32,098 nt of DNA from positions 1 through 32,098 of the forward strand of contig NZ_BMRF01000038.1 of assembly GCF_014648495.1 (NCBI RefSeq). The letters are read 5' to 3'. The translations under genes were made by a program, and so were the position numbers. Below, one piece after another: positions 8,350 through 17,700 of the stretch (its first letter is position 1; every line of letters starts with the position of its first letter). The DNA comes from Actinomadura cremea. Lineage in GTDB: Bacteria > Actinomycetota > Actinomycetes > Streptosporangiales > Streptosporangiaceae. The notes beneath the pieces are model-generated. The model searched no databases and was not told where the DNA came from. It saw nothing but the letters and a program-made list of their open reading frames with translations.

Positions 8350-11300
8350 ATGACGGAGAGGCAACCCGGGCCGCACCCCGTAGCCCCTTTGCACCGTGCG
8401 GTGCAGTTGGAGATCGCAGCGATCCTGCACGACGACATGACGAATGCAGAGAAGGTGTCACTGCGTGACGGTAAAATCGTTCGACAGTCCGGCCCCGAGC
8501 GGGTGTACCTGTTCTCCTGCAAGGGGTGGAAAGAAGCCTTCGGCAGCAAAGACCTGCTGATCCGGATGTCGCGGTCTCGCGGTCCGTGGGAGCGCGCCGA
8601 GGCGACGCGGTCGCCGGACGGCAAGATCCGGGTGACCACCGAAGCGGACCTGGGGACCGAGCCGGCGAATGCTCAACTGGTCGAGGACGACACCGCGGGC
8701 CTGGTGGCGCTGGCCGAGCGGCTGGAGCAGATGGGCACCGGCACACCGGCGATCAACCTCACCGCTGCGGGGTGGCTGGTCGGGCAGGGCAAGCCAAAGA
8801 TGGACCGGTGTGCCGACACGGAACGCTTCGTCCCTGGGTATCGGAACCGCCAACTGAACACCCGGCAGCGACAGGCCGTGGAACGGGCGCTCGGCAGCGA
8901 GCTGACCTTCGTCTGGGGGCCGCCGGGCACCGGCAAGACCGAAGTGGTCGCGAGCATCGTGGAGGGCTGCTACCGGCAGGGCCTGCGAGTGCTCTTTCTG
9001 GCGCCCACGCACGTCGCGGTCGACCAGGCGCTGCTCCGGATGTGCGACCTGCTGGCCCGGGAACCTCGATTCGAGTCGGGGCTCGTGCAGCGCGCCGGAG
9101 ACATCGCCGTCCCGTCACTCGCCGCGAAGTACGGGGAGCAGATCGACCCCAGCCGCATCGCCGACAGGCTGGCGGGCGAGTTGGACGCCGAGATCGCGCG
9201 GGTCACGACGGAACTCACCGAAGTACGCGGGGGCATCGCCCGCCACGAGGAGGCGGCGCGTGCCACCACTGACCGCCATGAACTCGGGCGACGGCTGGCG
9301 GCCACCGGTCAGTCCGTCCTCGACGCCGAAGCGGAAGTGAACTCCGCCGCCGAGCAGATCGCGCGGGTCCGGGAGCAGATGGCCCACTTCGGGGTCCCTT
9401 CCGGTATGTTCACCCGGCGCAAGCAGGCGAAGCTAGAAGCGCTCGACAACGAGCTGTATCACCATCGCCATGCCTGGGAGGTCAGCCAGCAGCGGCTTGG
9501 AGTCACTCGGGCGGACCATCAGCGTTGCGAATCCGAACTGGCCGCCATCGATTCGGTCTTGCCGCGCATCCTGGCCCGGGTGCAAGGGCTCGCTCCCGTC
9601 GCGCGGCTCCGCGAGGACGCCGGCCGGTTGCAGCGGCGACTCGACGACCTGCAGAAGCAACGCCAGCAGATCGCGGGAACCGTGCGGAGCCGTTGCCAGG
9701 TGCTGGGTACGACAGTGCCCAAGGCGGTGCAGAGCCGCCGGCTGCTGGACGAGGTCGATGTGGTGGTCATCGATGAGGCGGGGATGGTGAACCTGCCGTC
9801 CGCCTGGTACGCGGCGGGCCTGGCTCGCAAGCGGGTCGTTCTGGCCGGTGACTTCCGGCAGTTGCCCGCCGTCACACGTGGTTCGAACAACCGCAAGGCG
9901 TCGGCGCAGGACATCGAGCACTCGCGGCTGTGGATGGATCGGGACGCGTTCCACGCCGCCGGGCTCGTCGACCCGCAGGCCGGCGCCCGCGTTGGCGACC
10001 CCAGGATGGTCGCGCTCAACGAGCAGTACCGCATGCGCCGGGCGATCTGCGCGGTGGTGAACGAGGTCGCCTATCCGGACGCACCGCTGCTGACCGGCCG
10101 CCAGGAGGGGACGCGACTGCCGCCCTCACCCCTGATCGACAGCCCGCTGGTGCTCATCGACACCTCCAGCCGGGTCCCGGACCGGGGAAGAAGGAACGCC
10201 CACACCGTCAACGCCGTCCACGAAGCCGTGATCCACGAGCTGATCCGGGGGCTGCAGTACGACACGGTTCTGCCCGCCCGAAAGCACACCGGGTTCGCTG
10301 AAGGCGAAGGGCCGGCCGACCGGCTCGCCGTCATCTGCCCCTACAAGAACCAGAAGAAAGCACTGAACACGAGCCTGACCCACCGCTTCGGCGAGACCTA
10401 CGACGGTGTGGTGGACACCGTCCACCGCTTCCAGGGAAGCCAGCGCCCGCTCGTGGTGATCGACACCGTTGCGGGAGCCGGCGACCGGCTCGGCTTCTTC
10501 TACGAGGGCATCGGGCTGTCCTCGGCGACCTGCCGGCTGCTGAACGTCGCGCTGAGCCGTGCTCAGGACCATCTCGTCCTGGTCGCCAACACCGGGTTCA
10601 TGCACCGCGGGCTCAGCCCCACGAGCGAGGCTGCCCGGATGCTCGGATACTTCGAGAAGCACGCACAGCGAATCCCGGTCGAGGAGCTCGTCCCGGTCCG
10701 CAGCGCCGCCGACCTGGGCGGCCTGGCCCCCGAAGAACTGGCGCGGCCCGCGTTCTTCCCCGCCGACGAGGTCTCCCGCGCCGTCGAATGGGACATCGCG
10801 CGCGCCCGCCGCAGCATCGACATCTACTGCGCCTTCCTGGCCGCGAACCCGGTGCGCTACTGGCTCCGGCGTCTCGAAAAGCGGATCGCCGCCGGTACGC
10901 GTGTCACCGTCCACACCCGGCAGCACGAACCCGGCACAAAGGACGCCGACCTCGTCGCGACACTGCGGTCGGCGGGCTGCCAGATCGAGGCCCGTGAGCG
11001 CATGCACGAGAAGGTCCTGATCGTCGACGACACCATCCTTTGGCACGGCTCCCTGAACCTGCTGGCCCACGGCGGCTCCACCGACCTGATGATGCGGATC
11101 ACCGACCCGACGTCCTGCGAACGCGTCCGGCACATCGTCGACCGCGCCCGCATGGACCGACCCGCCCGCCAATGGCCCCCGGCGAGCCGTCGATCTACGA
11201 AAACATCGCCGACGGATTCATCGACGAACGGGATCTCCCCCGGCGACGTGGTCGGCAACCGCCTGTACCTGCTCGTTCCAATCTGGGAGAAGGACGAGGC

Positions 11301-11406
11301 CAAGCGTCAGGTACAGGCGAGATGGGACCCCGACCACAAACTCTGGCATGTCACGGCGAACGTACCGAGGACCCGCCTGAGCCGCTGGCTCCCCGAAGGC
11401 ACGTGA
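8350..11406 (+). CDS. SF1 helicase fused to a PLD (HKD) nuclease-like domain and DUF5710
   Basis: An 1018-residue fusion. An Upf1/DNA2-like SF1 helicase core carries Walker A GPPGTGKT at 190-197 and Walker B VVVIDEAG ending at 478; later motifs are GDFRQLPAV, NEQYRM and VHRFQGSQ, then NVALSRAQD. A coiled-coil insert (about 268-444) splits lobe 1A. Near the C-terminus is a single phospholipase-D motif, H886-x-K888-x4-D893, with G900-S-x-N903. The last ~50 residues (YLLVPIWEKDEAKRQVQ, then W and WLPE) look like DUF5710, a small module seen in mobile-element proteins. Start ATG 8350 follows AAGGAA. One HKD motif implies dimerisation for catalysis. Divergent from drmD; I infer it replaces drmA/B/C functions in this module. 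It is 530 bp from Wadjet and could instead be independent. Confidence 0.8.
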   Translation: MTERQPGPHPVAPLHRAVQLEIAAILHDDMTNAEKVSLRDGKIVRQSGPERVYLFSCKGWKEAFGSKDLLIRMSRSRGPWERAEATRSPDGKIRVTTEADLGTEPANAQLVEDDTAGLVALAERLEQMGTGTPAINLTAAGWLVGQGKPKMDRCADTERFVPGYRNRQLNTRQRQAVERALGSELTFVWGPPGTGKTEVVASIVEGCYRQGLRVLFLAPTHVAVDQALLRMCDLLAREPRFESGLVQRAGDIAVPSLAAKYGEQIDPSRIADRLAGELDAEIARVTTELTEVRGGIARHEEAARATTDRHELGRRLAATGQSVLDAEAEVNSAAEQIARVREQMAHFGVPSGMFTRRKQAKLEALDNELYHHRHAWEVSQQRLGVTRADHQRCESELAAIDSVLPRILARVQGLAPVARLREDAGRLQRRLDDLQKQRQQIAGTVRSRCQVLGTTVPKAVQSRRLLDEVDVVVIDEAGMVNLPSAWYAAGLARKRVVLAGDFRQLPAVTRGSNNRKASAQDIEHSRLWMDRDAFHAAGLVDPQAGARVGDPRMVALNEQYRMRRAICAVVNEVAYPDAPLLTGRQEGTRLPPSPLIDSPLVLIDTSSRVPDRGRRNAHTVNAVHEAVIHELIRGLQYDTVLPARKHTGFAEGEGPADRLAVICPYKNQKKALNTSLTHRFGETYDGVVDTVHRFQGSQRPLVVIDTVAGAGDRLGFFYEGIGLSSATCRLLNVALSRAQDHLVLVANTGFMHRGLSPTSEAARMLGYFEKHAQRIPVEELVPVRSAADLGGLAPEELARPAFFPADEVSRAVEWDIARARRSIDIYCAFLAANPVRYWLRRLEKRIAAGTRVTVHTRQHEPGTKDADLVATLRSAGCQIEARERMHEKVLIVDDTILWHGSLNLLAHGGSTDLMMRITDPTSCERVRHIVDRARMDRPARQWPPASRRSTKTSPTDSSTNGISPGDVVGNRLYLLVPIWEKDEAKRQVQARWDPDHKLWHVTANVPRTRLSRWLPEGT

Positions 11407-11937
11407 CATGCGCCCGTAAGCCGCTCGTTTTGACGCGAGCATGACCTGGTGGGCGGCGACCTCGTCCGCGATGTTCAGCAGCCCGCGTCGGTCGGCGTGT
11501 GCGGACAGGCCCACTCACCGGCCGGGTCGGCATCAGGGGAATCCGCGACCTCGCCGGGCGGGGAACGATCGTCAACTGCTTCATCAGAGCGGCATCGACC
11601 AGCCTGCGACACGCTTCGGGCAGTTACTCCCGCGCCTTGTCCGCGAGTTCGGCGGCGCGCCGGAAGTCGCCCTGCCGAGTGGTCACCTCGATCAACTCCA
11701 CACCTAGCCATGCATATGCAATCGTTCTCCTGAAATTTTGTTGATCAAGTGCACGGCTTGGAGATGGACTTGCGTCACGAGCCGAGCAGACATCCCCGGC
11801 CTTGGTTCGGACAACTCACGGACGATGGCTAAGGTGATATTCGTCCACAGTGCAGCGCCCGGCCTCCGCGGACGACCCGGCGGCGGCAACGGCGCGGCTT
11901 GGACTGGGGGCGAGAGCGCGGCCAACCGGGGGATGTG
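11407..11937. other. Inter-module spacer with decayed coding traces
   Basis: 531 bp between the helicase-PLD gene and jetA. A weak 5-bp hairpin (GCTCG 11423-11427, CGAGC 11436-11440) follows the helicase stop. The minus strand holds protein-like fragments in different frames (see separate entry). From about 11705 the DNA becomes AT-richer, and TAAGGT at 11830-11835 is a possible -10 for jetA without a clear -35. No intact gene seen. Confidence 0.4.
11540..11735 (-). pseudogene. Possible remnant of a TPR-like regulator tail
   Basis: On the minus strand a stretch reading IAYAWLGVELIEVTTRQGDF and then RRAAELADKARE before a TAA has the helix-turn-helix pattern and codon bias of a tetratricopeptide-like C-terminus, as in actinobacterial XRE regulators. 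No start or upstream domain is present. Further protein-like fragments (PEACRRLVDAAL, and GLLNIADEVAAHQ nearer 11480) occur in other positions, as expected of an old broken gene. Identification is tentative. Confidence 0.3.
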
Positions 11938-13500
11938 ATGGAGCCGCAGACCGCGACACCGTTCGCGCATCTCGACACGCCGCTGTCGGGCACCTACCGG
12001 CGCGTCATGGGCGTCTTCGTGGAGAACAAGCGGCGGTTCGTCGTCCATCTGAGGCCCGAGGACGTGGCCGAGGCGCTGCGCCGCGACGGTGGTTCCGGGC
12101 TCTCGCAGGAGACGGTCGGCAAGGCGCTGGGCAGCCTGGCCGAGTGGGGGAACCTGCGCGCCGATCCCGACACCAGCCGGGTCACCACGGTCGAGGACTT
12201 CTACCGGGCCCGGCACCTCTACCAGCTCAGCCGTGAGGGTGAGGCCGCGGAGCGGGCGCTGGAGGTGTACGAGCAGGAGATCGGCCGCCGGGGCGAACTC
12301 CAGGCGGTCGCGCTGGAGGACATCCGCGTGCGGCTGCGGGCGTTGCACGATCTGCCCGCGCATCCCGACCCCGCCGTCGCTCACAACCTGCTCCTGGAGC
12401 TGATGGGACGGCTGGACAGCCTCGCCGCGAACGCGAGCGCCTTCATGGGCGGGTTGCAGCGCACCATCGAACTCCAGGAGGTCGACGAGGAGGCGTTCCT
12501 GGCCTACAAGGACCGGCTCATCGCCTACCTCGAAAGGTTCGTGTCCGAGCTGGTCGTCAAGCACCACGACATCGCCGCGACATTGCGAGCGCTGCCGTCC
12601 GAGCGTGTGGCGGACCTGCTCGCGGCGGCCGCGATGCGCGAGGCCGCCGATGCCGTGCCGGGCGGAGCGACGAGAGCGGCGGAGGAGAAGCCGTCCGCCG
12701 CTGTGAGCGCCGCCACCGGGGAGAAGCTGGCAGCCTGGGAGAACCGTTGGTCGGGGCTGTGGTCATGGTTCGTGGGCGGGCGTGGCCACCCGTGCCAGGC
12801 CGATCTGCTCCGAACCCGTGCGCGCAAGGCGATCCCGGATCTACTCGCCACGATCAGCGTGCTGCAGGAGCGCCGTGCCGGGCGCAGCGACCGGTCCTCC
12901 GACTTCCGGGCGCTGGCCCGGTGGTTCGCCCACTCCCCCACGGAGGAGGACGCGCACCGGCTGTGGCGGGCGGCGTTCGGGCTCTCGACCGCGCGGCACC
13001 TTACGGCGGAGCCAGGGGCGGTGATCGCCGAGGTGCCCGCCGCCACGAGTTGGCTGGAGGCTCCGCGCGTCGAGGTGTCGGCACGGCTGCGGGCCGCCGG
13101 TCACTACGCCAAGCGCGGCGCGCCGAAGAAGGTTCGTGACCGGACCGTCGAGCGCGAGTCGCTGGCTCGGGAGGTCGCCGCCGAGCGGGAGCAGACCGAG
13201 GCGGCACGCCGCCGGCTGGCGACCGGGCGGACGGTCCTGCTGAGCGAGATCGGCGTCCTGGACCGCGAGGAGTTCGCTCTGTTCCTGCGGCTGCTGGGTG
13301 ACGCGCTGGCAGCCGGCCCGCCCGGACCGGACGGGGCGATCCGCACGCGCACCTCCGACGGCGCGCTGGCGTTGACCCTGGAACCGGTCGGCGGCCTGGC
13401 CGAGATCCAGACCGAGGACGGCGTGCTGCGCGGACCCGACCACGAAATCACCATCGTCGACCTCATGACCGGCCCGGAACCGATGGCGGTCCGCTCGTGA
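11938..13500 (+). CDS. jetA: Wadjet type III JetA (DUF2397 / TIGR02677)
   Basis: A 520-residue protein of the TIGR02677/DUF2397 family. The N-terminus (PLSGTYRRVMGVFVENKRRF, then the winged-helix-like segment LSQETVGKALGSLAEWGNL) is characteristic, and a helical middle region contains long Glu/Ala-rich stretches. In the Wadjet SMC complex JetA is the kleisin-like subunit bridging the ATPase heads; the JetABCD complex recognises and destroys closed circular plasmid DNA. This role is known from types I and II and inferred here for type III. ATG 11938 is preceded by a G-rich GGGGG at about 11928. It is the first gene of a four-gene operon; its TGA overlaps the GTG of jetB (GTGA). Confidence 0.9.
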   Translation: MEPQTATPFAHLDTPLSGTYRRVMGVFVENKRRFVVHLRPEDVAEALRRDGGSGLSQETVGKALGSLAEWGNLRADPDTSRVTTVEDFYRARHLYQLSREGEAAERALEVYEQEIGRRGELQAVALEDIRVRLRALHDLPAHPDPAVAHNLLLELMGRLDSLAANASAFMGGLQRTIELQEVDEEAFLAYKDRLIAYLERFVSELVVKHHDIAATLRALPSERVADLLAAAAMREAADAVPGGATRAAEEKPSAAVSAATGEKLAAWENRWSGLWSWFVGGRGHPCQADLLRTRARKAIPDLLATISVLQERRAGRSDRSSDFRALARWFAHSPTEEDAHRLWRAAFGLSTARHLTAEPGAVIAEVPAATSWLEAPRVEVSARLRAAGHYAKRGAPKKVRDRTVERESLAREVAAEREQTEAARRRLATGRTVLLSEIGVLDREEFALFLRLLGDALAAGPPGPDGAIRTRTSDGALALTLEPVGGLAEIQTEDGVLRGPDHEITIVDLMTGPEPMAVRS

Positions 13501-14714
13501 CGGGCACGTTGACCGACGTCCTCGACGCCCAGCGGGACGAGGAGCGGCGCCGCGCCGTCCGGATCCTGCTGCGCGTCCCGCTACTCACGCCACGGGACGC
13601 CGAGTACGCCCTCGTGCGCCGGCACGCCGGGTACCTGACGCAATGGTTCGCGAGGGAGGCGGGCTGGTCGCTGCACACCGACCCTGGTGTCGCCCGGCTT
13701 CGCAAGGTGCCCGGTGACCTCGGCGACGGGAGCCGCGCCGCCCGGGTCCGCGACGGCGGGGCACGTGCCCGGGAGCCGTTCAGCCGGCGCCGCTACGTGC
13801 TGGTATGCCTGGCGCTGGCCGCGCTGGAACGTGCGGAGGCCCAGGTCACGCTCGGCTGGCTGGTGGACCGGGTCGTCGTGCTCGCCGCCGACGAGGAGAT
13901 CGCCCGCGCCGGCATCGCCTTCACCATGGAGGACCGGGACGAGCGGGGCGACCTCGTCGCGGTCGCGCAGCTGCTGCTCTCCCTCGGCGCACTGGTGAAG
14001 GTGGCCGGCGACGAGCAGGCGTTCGTCAACCGGAGCGGCGATGCCCTGTACGACGTGGACCGCCGCGTGCTGGCGATACTGCCGGTGACGCGGCGCGGCC
14101 CTTCACTGGTGGAGGCCCGGGGACACGATGAGAGACTCACCGCGATCACCGAGGACCTCCTGCCCGACACCGAGGACGGCCGCAACCGGATGATTCGCCA
14201 CGCCCTCACGCGGCGGCTGCTGGACGACCCGGTGCTCTACTACACCGACCTGTCTCCCGAGCAGCGCCCTTACCTCGACACGCAGCGCGGTCCACTGCTG
14301 AAGCGGCTGACGGAGGCGACCGGATTCGTGGCGGAGGTCCGGGCCGAGGGCATCGCGCTGATCGACCCGACCCGCGAGGCGACCGACTTCGGGATGCCGG
14401 AGGAGGGCACCGAGGGGCACGCGACGCTGCTGCTGGCCGAATTCCTCTCCGACCGGCTGCGAGCGGGTGCGCGGGCCGTGGCGATCAGGGCGGCGGAGCA
14501 GCGCATGGTCGAGCTCATCCGCGAGCACAAGGCGCACTGGCGCAAGAACGTCCGCGATCTCGGTGCCGAACGTGCGCTGACCGCCCATGCCCTGCACCGG
14601 CTGTCCGCTCTCGGGCTGGTGCGGCTGGGCGCCGAGAACGTCGTGCCGTTGCCGGCACTGGCCCGCTTCGGGTATCTCGAAGCCACCATCATCGGGAAGA
14701 GGAAAGAGGCATGA
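13497..14714 (+). CDS. jetB: Wadjet type III JetB (DUF2398 / TIGR02678)
   Basis: 405 residues, DUF2398/TIGR02678. Recognisable family segments include an N-terminal region with RRAVRILLRVPLLT and HAGYLTQWF, and the centre LYYTDLSPEQRPYL. By analogy with type I JetB (a KITE-like winged-helix dimer) it should bind the kleisin and help the SMC motor hold DNA. GTG start at 13497 overlaps the jetA stop by 4 nt, and its own TGA overlaps the jetC ATG (ATGA), indicating tight translational coupling and a fixed subunit ratio. No internal irregularity. Confidence 0.88.
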   Translation: MTGTLTDVLDAQRDEERRRAVRILLRVPLLTPRDAEYALVRRHAGYLTQWFAREAGWSLHTDPGVARLRKVPGDLGDGSRAARVRDGGARAREPFSRRRYVLVCLALAALERAEAQVTLGWLVDRVVVLAADEEIARAGIAFTMEDRDERGDLVAVAQLLLSLGALVKVAGDEQAFVNRSGDALYDVDRRVLAILPVTRRGPSLVEARGHDERLTAITEDLLPDTEDGRNRMIRHALTRRLLDDPVLYYTDLSPEQRPYLDTQRGPLLKRLTEATGFVAEVRAEGIALIDPTREATDFGMPEEGTEGHATLLLAEFLSDRLRAGARAVAIRAAEQRMVELIREHKAHWRKNVRDLGAERALTAHALHRLSALGLVRLGAENVVPLPALARFGYLEATIIGKRKEA

Positions 14715-17700
14715 CGGCTACCGCCGGTTCCGACGCGACGGGTGCGTCCGCGGCCCCGGACGCACCGGCGGAGTTGCCGGTGGCCCGCTCCGCGCGATGG
14801 CAGCCTCTACGCACAGGTCTGGTCGACCTCTTCTACTACGACCACCAGGAGTTCTGGTTCCGGGACGGCCGAGTGCTGTTCCGCGGCAACAACGGCACCG
14901 GCAAGTCCAAGGTGCTGGCTCTGACGTTCCCGTTCCTGCTGGACGGCGACCTGTCTCCCAGCCGCGTCGAGCCCGACGGTGACCGGGGCAAGCGGATGGA
15001 ATGGAATCTGCTTCTCGGCGGCCGCTACGACGAGCGGCTGGGGTACACGTGGCTGGAGTTCGGCCGGACCACCGAGGACGGCGAACGCGCCTACCTCACC
15101 ATCGGCGTGGGGCTGAAGGCAGTCGCCGGACGCGGCATCGCCGACCGCTGGTTCTTCGTGACCTCGCAGCGGATCGGCCATGACCTGTTCCTCATCGGGT
15201 CCGGGAGTGCCGCGCTCACCCGGGACCGGCTCACCGAGGCGATCGGGTTGCACGGCCAGGTCACCCAGCGCGCCGAACGCTACCGGCGGATGCTGGACGA
15301 GCACCTGTTCCATCTGGGCGAGGAGCGCTACAACGCGCTGATCAATCTGCTCGTCCAGCTCCGGCAGCCCCAGTTGTCCAAACGCCCCGACGAGAAGCGC
15401 CTCTCGGCGGCCCTGTCGGACGCCCTCACGCCGCTCGACCAGGCGGTGCTGAGCGACATCGCGACCGCGTTCCACGACCTGGAGCAGCAGCGCGCGGAAC
15501 TGACCGGACTGCGCGACACCCGCCGCCACGTGGCACGCTTCGTCGACCGGTACCGCCGCTACGCCTCGGTCGCCGCGCGTCGGCAGGCCCGCGAACTGCG
15601 CACGGCCCACAGCGCGTACGAGGCCGCGCAGCGCTCCCTCGCCGGAGTGCGCGAGGAGATCGAGCGCACTGGCCTGGAGGAGGCGAAGGCCGCCGAACTC
15701 CTGGAGACGGCCCGCGTCGAGCACGCCGAGCAGACGGCGGTCCGTGAGGAGCTCCAGTCCGACCCGCGGCTGAAGAACCTCGTGGAAGCCCAGCGGTACG
15801 CCGAGCAGGCCGAGCAGGACGCGGCGAGGGCCCGGCAGACCGCCGAGCGGACCGAAAGGGCACGGTCGGAACGGAAGACCCGGCACGACAAGGCCACGAA
15901 GGCGGCCGAGCACAGCGCCGCGGCCCTGACCGAGGCGCGTCTCCCCCTCGCCGACGCCGCGGAACTCGCCGGGATCTCCGGCCCGCACGCCGGCATCGCC
16001 TTCGACCCGGCCGAGGAGGCGACACTGATCGCCGCGGAACGGGAGATGGCACGCCTCGCCGAGGGGCGCGCCGAGGCCGTCGCGCATGTGACGCGGCTGG
16101 CCGGAAAGGCGGCCCGCGCTGAAGCCGAGCTGGCTCAGGCGCGGCGGGTTCTCGGGGAGCGCGAGGCCGATCGGGACGCCGCCGCCGACACTCTCGGCGA
16201 AGCCCAGGACGCGCTGGCGAACGAGGCGGAGCGGCACATCGGGCAGTGGCGCGACTTCGGCCGCTCGCTCACCGAGCTGACCGTCCCCAACCCGACCGAC
16301 GTCGATCTGGAGGGCTGGGCGGAGACCTTGGAGGGCCCGCATCCGCTACTGGCCGCGCTCCGGGCCGCGACCGAGGAGGCCCACCACACCGTGGCCACCG
16401 AGCGCGCGGCCGCCGACACCGCCCTGCGGACCGCCACAGCCGACCTGCACGAACTGACCTCGGAGCGGGAACGCCTGGAAGCGGGCGTCATCGACCGTCC
16501 GACGGTCCCGCACACACGCGGCGCGGGCATCCGTACCGGTCCCGGGGCGGCGCTCTGGCAGGTCGTAGACTTCTCCGACGACCTGACCACCGGCGAGCGC
16601 GCGAGCCTGGAGGCGGCGCTGGAGGCATCCGGCCTGCTGGACGCGTGGATCACCCCCGAGGGCGCACTGCTGGACCGCGACGCCCACGACGTGGTCGTCC
16701 AGGCGGGGAGCACCGCCGACCGGCCGCTCACCGCGGCTCTCACCGTCGCGATCGATCCCGATGACGTCCAGGCCGCGGCACTGGCACCCGACACCGTGTC
16801 GGCCGTACTGGCAGGCATCGGGCTGGGCGAGCAGAACGCCCCCGGCTGGGTGGACACCGCAGGCCGCTGGGGTGTCGGTCCGCTGCGTGGAGCCTGGTCC
16901 AAAGAGGCCGCCGACTTTGTCGGCGCGGGCGCCCGTGAAGAGGCGCGCCGCCGTCGGCTGGCGGAACTGGCCGAGCGCGTCGCCGCCGCCGAGCGCGCCG
17001 TCGCCGGGGCCCGCGCGGCCGTCGAATCCGTCGAACGCCGCCGTGACATGCTGGCCGCCGAGCTGCGTCGCGTACCGGACGACCAACCGCTTCGCGATGC
17101 GCACAGTGCCGTCACTGGCGCGGCCGGGCAACTGGAGAAGGCACGGTCCCGGGTGGGCAAGGCGACCGAGGACGCCGACTGGGCCGGACGCGACCACGCC
17201 GCCGCCGTCGCCGAACGCGACCAGGCCGCGGCCGACGTCGGCCTGCCCGCCGCCCCGGACGGCCTCGCCACCGTCGGGGCGGCGTTGGCGGACTACCGGC
17301 GTGCTGCGTCGGCTCTGCTCGCGGCCGCGCGACGGCACGCCGACCGCCTCGCCGAGCTGACGACCTGGACCGAGGAGCTCGCCTCCGCGGCCGCGGAGGC
17401 CGCGGAGTCCGACGACCATGCGCGCGCCGCCGAGCTCCGCGCGGCGCAGGAGCGCGGCCGGCTGGAGACCCTGCGCGAGTCGATCGGGGCGTCCGTCGAG
17501 GAGCTGCGCCGACGGCTCCAGGACACCAGGCGACGCATCGCCGAACTCGATGCCGAACTCCGCCGTCTGGAGGGCGAGGAACGCCGGGCCGGGCAGGCGC
17601 ACGCCAGGGCACAAGGACGCGAGGAGCAGCTCACCGAGCAGCTGACCGCGGCCGGAGGCCGCCGGGAGAGCGCCGTCAACGAATTGCGGCGATTCGCCGC

